Source: Aphanomyces cochlioides
Taxonomy: Eukaryota; Oomycota; Saprolegniomycetes; Saprolegniales; Verrucalvaceae
Direction of reading: 5' to 3'
Length of the DNA stretch: 64,000 bases
NCBI GenBank assembly: GCA_019828595.1
Contig: JAHQRK010000006.1
Location: 2,728,001 to 2,792,000, forward strand
The notes under the pieces were generated by a model, which was given only the letters and a program-made list of their open reading frames with translations, was not told the origin of the DNA and did not search any database. A program made the position numbers and the translations under genes. This document shows, piece after piece, positions 1 through 10,480 of the stretch; the first letter of the stretch is position 1, and every line of letters starts with the position of its first letter.

Positions 1-2
1 AC

Positions 3-356
3 ATAGTTGATTCAAACAGCAGTGCAATTGCGCATGATGAATTCGATGAACTCAATGAAGGCGACAACAGTTCTGACACAGCTAACTCAGTTGCCGTCAA
101 TTTGTTCTCGAGTACCATTGCAGATGCATTTCGTGTTGGGAATGGTGGCACTCTGAGTACTACACAGCATAACCAAACGAATAGGTCACCCTTCAGTGGT
201 CCCAAGTTTTCAAAATCAAAAGGGTGGCCAAGAAACGGACATGAGACTTTCTTTCACAGGTCAAATTATACTTGACTTATTACCATTTGATGTGTGTAGG
301 GATAAGAATCATTCCAGTGAATACAACCCAGGGATATGCAGCAAGATGGAAAAATA
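3..356 (+). CDS. 3' end of an unrecognised gene entering from the left edge
   Basis: An open frame runs in from the left edge (frame of base 3) to a TGA at about 275. It is rich in Asp, Ser and Asn and has no recognisable domain. A possible short intron from about 259 to 299 (donor after CAG, acceptor TGTGTAG) would extend it to a TAG near 356. The product cannot be named. It may belong to the same decayed repeat as the following fragments. Confidence 0.25.
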
Positions 357-621
357 GCTCAACTCGATATCCAACCTCTAAAACACCTCCGACGACTGAC
401 CCGCTTGATTGCAGTGAGTGCCGTCAAAGGTATGCGACTCAATATAAGTCTGCAGAGTAACACGATAGGTTTTCTTCCCCAAGCATTCTCAACTGCATAT
501 TTGCAAAGGCAAACACAAGAGTCAATGTTGCGGTGCAATTGCAGGTCGTCAACTCTTAGCATTAACTTCCGATGAAACGTGTTCAATCGCCGACTATCGA
601 ACGGCAAAAATTGGCGCCGTT

Positions 622-1145
622 GTGACAGAGGAGGAGTCCGACAGTATTGGAGCACTTTTTCCAATGGGATGGGCAAAGAGAAAGTCCAGAGGGTACGTTA
701 TTGTCATGTCGTCAAATTGTAATATGTGGATAGGAAGCAATATGGGACGAAGTACATATCACCGTTCAAAGAAGCAATCAAGGCAATGTTCATGGCGGGA
801 TGCTCAACAAATCAAAGAAAATGAGCGCCGAGCAGATGTTGGCACAGCTAAGTGGAGACAATCCACTCGTTCTTGCTCTTCCCTCAGTCAGCAAAATCAA
901 GTCCTACATAAGCCAGCTAAAATATGAAGCAGAACGAGCATCCTCAAAGCCACGAGGAATGCATGGACAATTTAGCACCGCAATCCATCAGTATTTCGAA
1001 AATTATCCCCACAACAAGCCGAAAGAATGCTCTGACTGGTTCTTTGAGGTTTTTTCATCTGACCAAGGTGTTTCGTTACCAATTGTTCAACAAGTTCGGA
1101 GCAAGTTTTCATTCATCTATCAAGGCGAAACAAAAATCTTCACTC
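622..1145 (+). pseudogene. Remnant of a repeated oomycete gene family (KMSAEQM motif)
   Basis: Two overlapping frames (622-927 and 800-1246) read as one broken protein. The second frame holds the segment KMSAEQMLAQL, then LPSVSKIKSYI, a pattern of 'K-M-S-A-x-x-M ... P-S-x-x-x-I-x-x-x-I' that I associate, from general knowledge only, with a multicopy oomycete protein family of unknown role. The reading shifts frame near 780-800, so it is probably not functional. No start or stop can be assigned with confidence. Confidence 0.3.
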
Positions 1146-1214
1146 GAATTGTAGTGTTTCATCGATGTAATGCAAGTCCTCAAGATTTACAAGCTTCGAG
1201 CTTGGTGGGTTCAG

Positions 1215-1620
1215 CTCGCCTGAGTTGGTGTGTCATTGATATATGATGCAAGTTGGAGCCGTCCTCGATCTTGCTTCCTTTCAAGTTGTCGACTGTTGAG
1301 CCACTGCAATGGTAACGTCAATGATGAACGACATGCTTGAGCATGACAGGCCGTAGCCGCCTGAGTTGATGTGTCATTGCTGCGCGAAGCAAGGTTGAGC
1401 CATCGTCTTTTCTTCCATTTCAACTTGTCGACGTTTGAGCTACTGTGAGGCAAGCGCTAACGGTGAACGAGGTGGTTAAGCATGGCGGCTTCTACTCGCC
1501 AGAGTTGGTGTGTCATTGCTGTGCGAAGCAAGTTGGAGCCCTTACCTCTTTGTGCAATATCGAGTTATCTGAAACTATTTGCGATGCAGAAGTAAATGGT
1601 GGTCGAGGTAGTTGAGCATA
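1215..1620. repeat. Three copies of a ~140-bp imperfect tandem repeat
   Basis: The block TGAGTTGGTGTGTCATTG recurs with small changes at about 1221, 1362 and 1501, each followed by a related stretch containing AAGTTGGAGCC-like and TTGAGC-like words. Spacing is 141 and 139 bp. No coding frame spans the copies. This resembles a minisatellite-like array. Confidence 0.7.
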
Positions 1621-2004
1621 AATTACACTTTATAGTGCGAGAGATTGTTCAATGTCATTCAAACGCTGCAATGTATGAATGAGTTGCAGCTTGTGCTCGT
1701 TGAAACTCAGAAGAGCTGACTCAAGCTCGCTTTGGATCAGCTCGATTTGAGAGAACGCACGCGCTATCTCATTGTGCATTTGAGACCGCACTTCCGCTGT
1801 GGTTTCTTGTTGGGCCTCGTTGGTTTCTAAGCTTTGCCCAAACTTATCCCGTGGGTCTTCCTCGTCACTTTCGAGGAGCATTGTCTCGTCTTCATCTTAA
1901 TGATCATGCATTCGAATTTGAATTTTGTATACCTCGAAGGAGATATGTCAAATTGTCTCAAACTGACGTTTGGTTGTGGAATATCCCACACCTGGAAGGA
2001 CATA

Positions 2005-3950
2005 CTACTCCGTCCGAAAATAAGTGGAAGAGCCGGTGGATTCATGATTACGTGAAGTGAATGGGTGCAACCTTTTTGAATTAATAACCTTTATTATAGC
2101 ATGTCAACATCAAGAATACAATATAACTTACAATTAGACAGATCTATGAAGAATAATAAGCTTCTAAAATCAATAACAAATGAGATACTTGCTCGCCTCT
2201 GCGATCTTTCGGCAAAATATGTAATGCATGCACACAAAGACACGAACCTCCATAATATAATATACAAAAGAAGGTGCAGAGTCTGCTGCATTTTCCATAG
2301 AAATACCAAGTCATCACAAACACAAAAACCTTTCAAATTACATATATTCTCATTGTTTACAAAACTGGATCACTTGTCGATTCCACAATCATTTGGTCGA
2401 ATTCATCACACAAGAAGTCTTCATCGCCAACACGAAGCTCCTCAAGCGCATTGCACAGTGCAAGATCTTCGGCCAATTCGACAGACTCCTTTGCGGCGTT
2501 GATTTGATGCTCTTCTTCATCCTCGCCGTCAAGTAAAGCGCGTGCAGCTGTCACAATCTCGCGTGGACATTCAGGCTGCTCAGGAAGGCGGCCTTGTCGC
2601 TCAAGTTGGGACTTGTTGATATGGGGAATCTTGTAATCGTTGGCTCCATTACATTTGAGAATTTCAATCATGACTTGTTGTAGTGTTCTAAAGTTAGCCA
2701 GCAGTGTAGAGTAGGAAATATCTTTCCAAGCTGAGGTGACATTCATGATAATATCATCAATTGAGTTGGCGTCTCGCTTGATTTGGTTGCTTTGTAGGGC
2801 TCGAAAAAAGCCCAAGTCTAGCACATTGAGATCGGGAGAATTCGGCGGTTGCCAAACAACACTTATTCGAAATCCTCCAGAGTGACCAGCTTCGAAAACA
2901 CCAACATCGTCAACTTGAACGTGGGGCGCAGCATTGTCCTGTTGCAACTTGATTGTCTTGGAAGAACAAAGGGGCCATTGAGCCTTTATAGCAGGGATAA
3001 CCTTGTCAATCAGCAAGGACTTGTAGACCACACGATTCACAGACAGTGGTGTTGTGACCAATGTGCCTTTGGCTCTATTTTTGCTTGATCGGACAGCGGC
3101 AATCTTATGCGTCAGTGGCCAGCACCCAATTTTGCCATCCCACCATTCGCTTTTATCGCTATCCCAACGAGGTTTGTCGACGGCACATAGAAACATGACC
3201 TTAGAGATAAATTCAATCAATCTATCAATATGGTTGTCTACCTTTGTAATGAAGTTTTTGTTTTTGGTGTACCTTGTAGGTGGCGTTTCGTCGGGGAGAC
3301 CATAAAATGTGCATTTGGCGACTTTGAGGAAAAACCATTTTTCGTCAACATGGACGTAATTGTCCATGCTATCGACGCTCGAATCTGAAGTAATGTGGCT
3401 CAAAGCCCACTTTCTACGGAAGTATAAGTTTGCTGGGGTCAGTTGTGGCTTCAATGGTTGAGTATATTTCTTGAAATATGCTGCTTTGAACCTGTCATAG
3501 AGTACTGATTTGGGAATTCCTGTCGCTGCAGCAAGGTCTCGGAATGTGCCTCTGTCTTTTGCAGTAGTTGGCCTTATTCCCTCGAGGAGGTCAGGATACA
3601 TTAATTTTCGCCCACAACGTCCTTTGCGCCTGCTAGTCACCTTGCCATATAGCCTAGTAGTGCGTTCTCGACCACGATTCCATATCCTGTAAATGGACTG
3701 TACTGATACATTGTAAGCATCAGCAAGTCGAGGTACTGTTCCAGGAGGCAGTTTACCATTTGCTGATACCTCTAGGAGGCATCTAAATATCTCTTCACGA
3801 TGCGAATCACTCAGGTTGGGCTTGCTGCCTCGTCCTGAAGCTGGTCTTGTGGCTTGGTCCTCCATGTCAAATCGACAAAAGTGAAGTGGCGACCGCCACC
3901 ACTGCCGCATGGAGGTCACCGGCTCTTCCACTTATTTTCGGACGGAGTAG
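2005..3950 (-). mobile_element. Plant-type mariner-like element with 34-bp TIRs
   Basis: Inverted ends at 2005-2038 and 3917-3950 match over 34 bp; they begin CTACTCCGTCCGAAAATAAG, close to the termini of plant Stowaway/mariner elements (CTCCCTCCGT type). TA dinucleotides flank both ends (2003-2004 and 3951-3952), the standard Tc1/mariner target duplication. The interior has one transposase gene on the minus strand. The near-perfect TIRs and long open frame suggest a recent insertion that may still be mobile. Confidence 0.9.
2357..3910 (-). CDS. Mariner-like transposase, DD39D type
   Basis: Cut-and-paste transposase. Numbering from the ATG at 3910, the first Asp lies in HVDEKWF (residue 189), the second in LQQDNAAPH (325) and the third in NSPDLNVLDLGFF (365), leaving 39 residues between the last two as in plant-type mariners. 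The N-terminal third (about 30-100) is the expected DNA-binding helix-turn-helix region. The frame stays open upstream to a GTG inside the TIR, but an ATG at 3910 or 3865 is a likelier start. A 42-nt in-frame stretch after 'NFITK' begins GTAGAC and ends CTAAG, interrupts a conserved block, and may be an unspliced intron. Confidence 0.88.
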   Translation of the reverse strand: MRQWWRSPLHFCRFDMEDQATRPASGRGSKPNLSDSHREEIFRCLLEVSANGKLPPGTVPRLADAYNVSVQSIYRIWNRGRERTTRLYGKVTSRRKGRCGRKLMYPDLLEGIRPTTAKDRGTFRDLAAATGIPKSVLYDRFKAAYFKKYTQPLKPQLTPANLYFRRKWALSHITSDSSVDSMDNYVHVDEKWFFLKVAKCTFYGLPDETPPTRYTKNKNFITKVDNHIDRLIEFISKVMFLCAVDKPRWDSDKSEWWDGKIGCWPLTHKIAAVRSSKNRAKGTLVTTPLSVNRVVYKSLLIDKVIPAIKAQWPLCSSKTIKLQQDNAAPHVQVDDVGVFEAGHSGGFRISVVWQPPNSPDLNVLDLGFFRALQSNQIKRDANSIDDIIMNVTSAWKDISYSTLLANFRTLQQVMIEILKCNGANDYKIPHINKSQLERQGRLPEQPECPREIVTAARALLDGEDEEEHQINAAKESVELAEDLALCNALEELRVGDEDFLCDEFDQMIVESTSDPVL

Positions 3951-4379
3951 TATAATATACGCCTACTGTAAATCAAAAGTTGTTGAGTTCCTACTCTTTG
4001 CTGTCCCGATTTACAAAGTATACGCATAACTACGCCGAGGAACTCTGGTATTTGCTCTTTTGGCAGAAGTCGTACAAGGTTTATACCTTTGTCGACGTCT
4101 TGAGTGGAATCCTCGTTTAATTCTCTGTATGTATATGTTGGAGAATTGTTCATTTGCAATTTCACCATGCATCGTGAAGTCATTAAGCATCATGTATGGT
4201 AGGAGCGGCGTATTTTTGATACACTTCGCAAACGAAAGGAATCTGACGACACGAAAAGAACAATTTCGATTTCGAGTCCAAGGCAATCTACTCACACACA
4301 CAACCATTCAATCTGAATACTATTTTTTCTTCGTTTTTGGGACATTTGATACTGATACTAGTACTAGTACCCTAGCAAT

Positions 4380-4620
4380 ATTCAGGGTCAAAATGGGATC
4401 AACGATTTATGGCATATTCAAAATAGAGGTAAAACCTCCATCTCGTAAAATGGCATTTTGGGAGCCTCCAGTGAATATATCCCAACCAAAAATATTGGAT
4501 TTGGTGCAAAACTCTTTGAGATCATATTTTGACCTAAATTATTGAATTTGGCCTCAAAATGGCAATTGGGCCTATTTATTGTAATATTTTCTGTTGCCAG
4601 ACGGGCCCTAAATATGAAAT
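4380..4620. repeat. MITE fragment, GGGCCCGTCTGGCAAC-end family
   Basis: Holds one arm of the hairpin seen complete at 29142-29456 (from AAAACCTCCATCTCG to ATTTTGACCT) followed by the terminus TGTTGCCAGACGGGCCCTAA. Related pieces lie at 28886-29345 and, reversed, at 33070-33185. No coding content. Confidence 0.6.
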
Positions 4621-4633
4621 TTAACAGTATTGT

Positions 4634-5063
4634 CAATTTCATTCGAAATTGTGAGGGGGTCCGAAATGTATACAAATCGATCTGCAAATCGCTCAGCCAA
4701 TCAGAATCGAGTATTTACCTAATTCACGCAAAACACACCCAGACACACGTGTAATTAATTTGGGGCGTTTGCCATACTTTCCATTTATACTTGACTTCAG
4801 TATGATCAAATCGATTTGGAATAGAATTCGATTTTGGTAAAAAAAAATACAAATTTGGGTTCATTTCCAAATCGATTCCATCATACTGAAGTCAAGTATA
4901 AATGAAAAGTACGGTAAATTGGCCAAATAAAATTCACGTGTGTAGGTGTGTTTTGCGTGAACTTGGTAAATACTCGATTCTGATTGGCTGATCGATTTGC
5001 AGATCGATTTGAAAAATCGATACATTTGAGACCCCTCTCACAATTTAGAATGAAATCGACAAT
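4634..5063. repeat. ~430-bp palindromic MITE (AATCGATT-rich)
   Basis: The left half (GAAATTGTGAGGGGG, then ATTCACGCAAAACACAC, then TACTTGACTTCAGTATGATC) is repeated in reverse complement in the right half, centred near 4845. Half copies occur at about 38030-38290 and 43225-43450, and degenerate related sequence follows at 5150-5345. This is typical of a non-autonomous foldback or MITE family. Confidence 0.75.
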
Positions 5064-5399
5064 ATGAAAACTGCTTATTTTGTACTAGTATATTATTTCT
5101 ATCAATTTATTGTCATTTTCAACCAAATTTGTGGTTTTGACCAAAAAGCGAATTCGTTTTCAAATCGATTTCATAATACTGAAGTGGTGTGTGTCAGTGT
5201 GTGTTTTGCGTGAGCCAGGCGGCTGATCGATTCTGATTAGCTGAAAAAATTTAATTTTTATTCTAGCCAATCAGAGAAGCCCGTTCGATTCGGAATCGAT
5301 TCGAAACCTCGGTCGATTCAAACCGTTCCTCACAATTTTGTATCAAAAGCACAATATAATTATAGATTTTTAATTTTTTAAGTTATATATTGTTATACT

Positions 5400-6470
5400 T
5401 ACGATGAAAGCACGATGTTGAGATTTTGTTCCCCATAAGAGGCTGCGAACCATCACGTGATTTCTACAACAAGAGTTCCATGGTAAACTGCGTTCTTCGC
5501 GTATAGAATGCTAGCAACAACGAGAGCTGAGAAGGATGGTTTGACACATCCACAGATGGTTTGTCCAATGTGATTGATACCTCTCGTCAGAGTGGTAAAA
5601 TAGCGTCAGCTCGAAGCAACACAACCCACAAAGTATTTCACACTTGGGAGTTTTTCCACCCGCTGACTCATTTCGCCTCACTGAAAAATCCTCTTGACAA
5701 TTTGACCAACTTTGCTCTCTTGTTTGAGATAGACGATGATCTTTACGGTGAGGCTCGGCTTCTGGTCGGTATCTTTCTGGCGTCGTCTTTGCACTGGAAA
5801 GGCGCATTCCAGTGTAAACCCTTCGTGGACATGATTCATGAGCATCCTTGAGACTCAGTGAAGCGTTAAACCAAGTGGGTCGTGCTCATCGACCCTCGGT
5901 CGTTGGGGGCCCCAACAACCAAGCAATCACGAGTTAAAGTATTACCTGACAGATCAGTGTGTTACTGTATCGTCCAACTCGATTTGTCAAACCTCCCGAT
6001 AAAAACCCTCTAGAAATAAGATCACAGAGTCGTGGAGGTGTACTGTATGCACATCCTTGTCCACTCTTGTCTGATTGTGTCCATTGTCGTCGACACCAAC
6101 AAGTTCGCTCGCGTTTCTTGGTTTCATGGGTACAAAACAGCAGCGATATGGAAGGGTGAACCACCTCAGTCAAAGTTTTTCAAACGTGGCATTTGATGAT
6201 AGGATAAGCGAACATGAGACAGCTTCAAAGTCTTGGGGGAACTCCCTGGCAAGCCTAATGTGAGGAACGTCGCAACGACAAACAGTTGACGTGTCCGTTA
6301 GACGGACAATCTCCTGTGGTCTCCGAGGCGTGTAGCACATCCCGTGTTGGTGGTTGTGCCGACTGGATTTGCCGAGACGAGGATGACGAACACGATAGAA
6401 CCTTGATATTTCGCCCGAATGCTGGCGACTGATAAAAGGTTGTGTTGGGGTTTGTGGTCTACAATGTCTG
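5400..6470. other. No convincing gene
   Basis: Several open frames of 60-98 codons lie on both strands here, but none shows a domain, signal peptide or homology to neighbouring families. The last ~150 bases may hold the first exon of the hotdog-like gene that follows. Confidence 0.4.
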
Positions 6471-6525
6471 TCTTTGCCTTCCTGTTGGCAATGCAGCGGC
6501 TTGAGCTCATTCTACAGATTTCCCA

Positions 6526-7259
6526 ATGGTCGCGAGAACGATTTACAACGTCGGCGTGAGCCTCTTCCAACGCGCGATTCACCCGAACCGAGAGAAGGCT
6601 CTAAATGGCGTCGGCTTCATTCGCCCCCATGTGTGGAAAGCTCGATGCGGTCTCCTTGATGTCGGCTTGGACGGTAAGATGGATCAAGCATCGGCTACCC
6701 TCAACTTGGAGAATGCACGCTGGTCGTTTGGCTTGTACGTGAGTTTCGATTGCCTTGCCTGAGGCTAATGTTGTTGCCTTAGTTTGAGTGGAGGCGTCCA
6801 ACATGCGATCAAGAACAAGTGGATGTTCGTCGCGGGATTCAACACGATGAACATGTTTGAGGAGATTCCGCTCGGAAAAGCTTACGAGATCCACTCGTAT
6901 GTCGTGTATTGGGAAAAGGAAGCTGGCTGGTGGTTCTTCGACCACACGTTCATCTGCCCCGACACTGGAAAGATTTTGGCAAATGGTACAAACCATATCG
7001 TTGCAACGCGCAGGGCTAAAGTCTAGTAGGTATGACGCGCGTCCTCTTGCGCGATATGAAAATCAAGGAACGAATTTGCATGCCGGAATATTTGGCTGTT
7101 ATGAAAGTCAGTTGTGAATGCCCGGAAATGCCAGACACTGTCAAGCGATACTTGGAATTGGATGACGAAACGCGGTTTCACATGGAAGCGTGGCGTGGGA
7201 AGGAAGAACTCCAGTCAAGTTCGTTGGACGACATCCCCGTCGAAATCGCATCCAAGTAA
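6526..7259 (+). CDS. Hotdog-fold (thioesterase-like) protein, copy 1
   Basis: Three exons: 6526-6734, 6783-6985 and 7030-7259; introns GTACGT...TTAG and GTACAA...TAG keep the frame and match those in copy 2. The product has the pattern of small eukaryotic acyl-thioesterase-like hotdog proteins: a KWMFVAGF strand, IPLGKAYEIHSYVVYW, WWFFDHTF, then a Gly-rich GKILANG turn. Substrate unknown; a role in acyl-CoA or acyl-thioester hydrolysis is inference from fold resemblance. The start is uncertain, because similarity to copy 2 continues upstream of the chosen ATG through DFPMVAR and an upstream exon may exist. It forms a tandem unit with the secreted-protein gene at 7532. Confidence 0.5.
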
Positions 7260-7531
7260 AAATTCTTTCGATTGTCGTGAGTCTGCGTATCCACTTTCAT
7301 AAATTTGAATTCTTTTTGCGCCGTGGCTGTTGGCTGTTCTACAGCTAAACTTCCCGTCAAGTCACCAGCGCAAGACTAGATAGAACGTACGACAGCTTCG
7401 TCAGTCCTTTCTGCTAGTGGCTTGTTGATCGATTAAACTCATCGTAGAAAGGAGAAAAGGTCGAATGGCATCGGTTGTACTGCAGATAGATCAAGGTTTC
7501 ATTCACAATTCTGTTGCCTCTAGCCTTAATC

Positions 7532-7858
7532 ATGACGGCAACTTGCTTGACCGTGATCGTCACGACATTTCTTTTGGCAATGGGAGACGATTCCATCTTG
7601 CCAAACACCATACGCCCAAGTATATCAGCCAGTTCCACGATGGCTGACTCGTCACAAGAAGCAATCAAGAGCCAAGACGTTGCAGACATGATTGGAACCA
7701 AGGAGTATGATCCAACCGAGCGCTATTATTCACCTTCTCGACAACATCAGCCTTATAGTGACTACGGAGGTATTGCGGACGATCATGGTGAATATTACGA
7801 TGGTCGACAAGGTTACGAAAGCAATGGCAACTTTGGACGATATCGAAACTACTTCTAG
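7532..7858 (+). CDS. Small secreted Tyr/Gly-rich protein, family member 1
   Basis: About 108 residues. The N-terminus MTATCLTVIVTTFLLAMGDD is a clear signal peptide, and it aligns with the leader of the other family members (AL-KIVATTMILL pattern). The mature part has repeated Tyr in RYYSPSRQHQPYSDYGG and ends FGRYRNYF; it lacks the long GGYGNYGG array of the larger members. I chose the ATG just before the hydrophobic run, since the open frame upstream starts only at TTG. Likely an extracellular or wall-associated structural protein; function unknown. Confidence 0.65.
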   Translation: MTATCLTVIVTTFLLAMGDDSILPNTIRPSISASSTMADSSQEAIKSQDVADMIGTKEYDPTERYYSPSRQHQPYSDYGGIADDHGEYYDGRQGYESNGNFGRYRNYF

Positions 7859-8177
7859 GCAATGCAATCGCCTCGCTCAAGTTTTACCAACGGCGAGACA
7901 TCGACAATAATCATAAACAATTCCTCATTCCTACTACTCACGGCCGTCGTATATTCAGCACCAGCATCCTTTGATCACGCACAGCGACGACACTCGAGAG
8001 ATGCACTCGTACTTGCGCTTGTAAATAATCGTCAACGTTGCGTCATTCGTCTGTGTGATGAAAACCAACTGGAAAAAAATTCACCGCTTGAAATGTCGCC
8101 GAGTGGACACCCCGCTTGTGTTCTGGTCGTTCTCGTACAAAAGACTTGGCATCAGCTCTCACTCGACAGATTACCCG

Positions 8178-8895
8178 ATGGTAGCGAGAACGATCTACAA
8201 TGTCGGCGTGAGTCTCTTCCAACGCGCCATACACCCAAACAGAGAGAAGGCTTTGAATGGAATTGGTTTCGTTCGACCGCATGTCTGGAAGGCTCGTTGC
8301 GGCATCTTTGACGTTGGTTTGGACGGCAAGATGGATCAAACGGCAGCAGCGTACAACATGGAGAATGCACGGTGGACTCTTGGCTCGTACGTCGTTACCT
8401 TGGCCTTGACTAGAGCTCACAGCATGAATAGCATGAGCGGTGGCGTGCAGCAGGCGATCCAAAACAAGTGGATGTTCGTCGCTGGTTTCAACACGATCAA
8501 TATGTTTTGAAGACATTCCGCTTGGGAAAGCGTACGAAGTCCACTCGTATATTGTCTATCGGGAAAAGGAAGCGGGCTGGTGGTTCTTTGACCACACGTT
8601 TGTCTGTCCTGACTCTGGAAAGATCTTGGCAAACGGTGCGTGATGTATTCTCGCAAGGCTTGATGGACTTTTAGGGATGACGAGCGTCATCTTGCGCGAT
8701 TTGAAAACCAAGCAACGGATTCACATGCCAGAGTACTTAGCGCTCATGAACGTAAGCCGCGAATGTCCAGAGATGCCCGAGAGAGTCAAGAGATATCTCG
8801 AACTGGATGATCAAACGCGCTATCGAATGGAAGCATGGCGAGGCAAGGAACAAATCCAACCAAGTTTGATGGAGGTGTTGGTCTCTCCAAAGTAA
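8178..8895 (+). pseudogene. Hotdog-fold protein, copy 2, with a 1-bp frameshift
   Basis: Close copy of the gene at 6526 with the same three-exon plan: 8178-8386, 8432-8635, 8675-8895. At 8505-8508 it has four T where copy 1 has three, so the reading goes TTT-TGA and stops after INMF; downstream sequence is intact in the shifted frame through the WWFFDHTF block to the TAA at 8895. Either a young pseudogene or a homopolymer sequencing error. The frame is open upstream to 8055. Confidence 0.65.
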
Positions 8896-9061
8896 TCTGA
8901 AAGAACAGCCATTGAATTTGTTTAGACTTGATTGAAAGACCATGTCCATCCCAACTGTCAAGATATTATAAACCACGACCAATTCCAAGAATGCTATCCA
9001 TCAATCTTGAGGCTGAATCAAGCCGACAAAGCCATTCTACTACTTGCTCTGGTTCACGCAC

Positions 9062-9388
9062 ATGTTGACTTGTTCGTTCTTTGCGATTGCTACAACGATG
9101 TTGCTTGCTATTCGCGCTGAAAATACCCCATTGACGGCAGTCAGTCCTGCTATTGTCGTAAGCGAGCCCGTGCAGCAAGTCGAACACGAAGGTCAAGAAC
9201 CTCCACATCACTATGTGCCATTCAACCGCTATCTGCAAGAAAACTACGACGCGGCTGGGTACACTCCCCCTCACCATGAGTGTGGAGGAGGAGGATATGG
9301 TGGCTATGGTGGAGGCTTTGGAGGCTACAATGGTGGCTATGGGGGCTTTGGCGGCGGCTACGAAGACTTTGAAGGGCATGGCTATTAA
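9062..9388 (+). CDS. Small secreted Gly/Tyr-rich protein, family member 2
   Basis: About 108 residues. Signal peptide MLTCSFFAIATTMLLAIRAE, then a Pro/His/Glu-rich middle, then repeated GGYGGYGGG-type motifs, ending in FEGHGY. Start placed at the ATG at 9062, as the open frame before it begins with TTG and would spoil the leader. It pairs with the hotdog copy 2 as member 1 pairs with copy 1, so the two-gene unit has been duplicated in tandem. Confidence 0.7.
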   Translation: MLTCSFFAIATTMLLAIRAENTPLTAVSPAIVVSEPVQQVEHEGQEPPHHYVPFNRYLQENYDAAGYTPPHHECGGGGYGGYGGGFGGYNGGYGGFGGGYEDFEGHGY

Positions 9389-9750
9389 TAAGTGCCATCA
9401 TGGCTTCACCTGTTTAAGACTTCTAATGGGATTATTTGACAAACTTTTCCGCTTCAAGCACGAAACACCAACTACATTGACCCATGCCATGTCAACCTCA
9501 ATCGACTGTTGAATGTAGCAGAGGCAATGCAGCACTGCATCTCAAATGGACCCCTTTGATAACAACAGTAAGGAAGTTAAGGACGCTAAAAGGAAGTTAT
9601 GACGCGCATGAGCTATCCAGTAAAACGACCATCGTAATCCAAAGCAAGTGCTACAGGTCAAATCGACTTTCGGCAAATAGAGTATTCATGGCGCGAGGTG
9701 ATGCACGGCATTCTGTACATGAGGTCATCATGAACATAAATGTGTCGATT
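9389..9750. other. No gene seen
   Basis: Intergenic. Short open frames only. The left breakpoint of the inverted duplication with 20334-21571 lies at about 9750. Confidence 0.4.
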
Positions 9751-9997
9751 CAAATGATCTTGGGGGAGAAAGAGCAGACTTGTTGACAGTTCACGGAATG
9801 TGGAAGACGGAATCACGACGAGTCCATTCCAGTGCCGGTGGTGACATCTCCAGCCACTTCAGACGCAGCTTGGGTATGCTGAACTTCTATGTACTATTTC
9901 TCCAAAGGAGTTGCTGTTCAATCCAATTCTATTTGTCATGAAAAATGAAGTCGTCGATTTTCGTAAATCACATTCGTGTTGATTCGATTACATGGTC

Positions 9998-10480
9998 CTA
10001 ATAGTAGTTGCCACCTCCATATCCACCACCAAAGCGTCCAATGCCACGACCGCCAACGTGATTTGCGTATCCTCCACCGACGCCTCGGCCATAGCTGCTA
10101 AAACCGCTACCACCATAGTTGCCATATCCGCCGCCATAGTTGCCATATCCGCCGCCATAGTTGCCGTATCCACCACCAAAACGCCCATTCTCGTTTCCAC
10201 TGGGTCCATATTGTCCATAGCTTCCGTAGCCCAAAGATTCTTGACGAGGAGGACCATACACATCATGACCATAGTTCGGGGCGTAGTAGTTGTCTTCGTG
10301 TCCCGGATAGTCTTGTTTCGCAGAGTGGCCTTCATCCTTCAACTCATGAGGGTATGAAGAAGCAGTCGTGGTTGTGTCGACTGGCGGTTTGGCCACCGTG
10401 GTTGAAAGACCCTCCGCTCGGCCTTGCGCCAGAAGAATCATCGTCGTCGTCGCGACAAGTTTGAGGGCAGTGGCAAGCAT
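9998..10480 (-). CDS. Secreted Gly/Tyr-rich protein, family member 3
   Basis: 160 residues. Leader MLATALKLVATTTMILLAQG, a Ser/Thr/Pro segment, a short charged part with DYPGHEDNYY and PNYGHDVYGPPRQES, then tandem GGGYGNY units and a Gly/Tyr tail. Gly-Tyr repeats of this kind are found in extracellular structural proteins; assignment to the wall or surface is inference. Protein identical to the copy at 20838-21320, in inverted orientation. Start at ATG 10480, not the upstream TTG. Confidence 0.75.
   Translation of the reverse strand: MLATALKLVATTTMILLAQGRAEGLSTTVAKPPVDTTTTASSYPHELKDEGHSAKQDYPGHEDNYYAPNYGHDVYGPPRQESLGYGSYGQYGPSGNENGRFGGGYGNYGGGYGNYGGGYGNYGGSGFSSYGRGVGGGYANHVGGRGIGRFGGGYGGGNYY

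Larger units (their letters stand above)
1630..4183 (-). pseudogene. Coiled-coil host gene split by a mariner insertion
   Basis: Two minus-strand segments flank the mariner. The upstream part (ATG at 4183) encodes about 75 residues and runs to the insertion point at 3953. Downstream of the left end of the element the same frame continues to about 1992, meets a GTGTGG donor, and resumes in frame at 1895 after a 96-nt candidate intron ending in AAG. It then encodes an acidic stretch and a roughly 70-residue helical, probably coiled-coil C-terminus ending at 1630. One TA, as expected from a TA duplication, restores the frame. I do not recognise the protein. The weak AAG acceptor leaves the exon boundary uncertain. 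Confidence 0.5.

Noticed and set aside
3911..3931. GTG start for the mariner transposase inside the TIR
   Set aside because: A GTG start in a eukaryotic gene is unlikely; ATG at 3910 or 3865 is preferred.
4060..4545. 161-codon plus-strand ORF
   Set aside because: It runs into MITE sequence and lies opposite the split coiled-coil gene.
5511..5851. Overlapping ORFs of 96-98 codons on both strands
   Set aside because: Mutual shadows without motifs or splice support.
9988..10357. Long open frames opposite and out of frame with the Gly/Tyr-rich genes (also at 20961-21330, 22884-23231, 50570-51028)
   Set aside because: Repetitive GGN/TAY codons leave all frames free of stops; the frame with the signal peptide is the real one.
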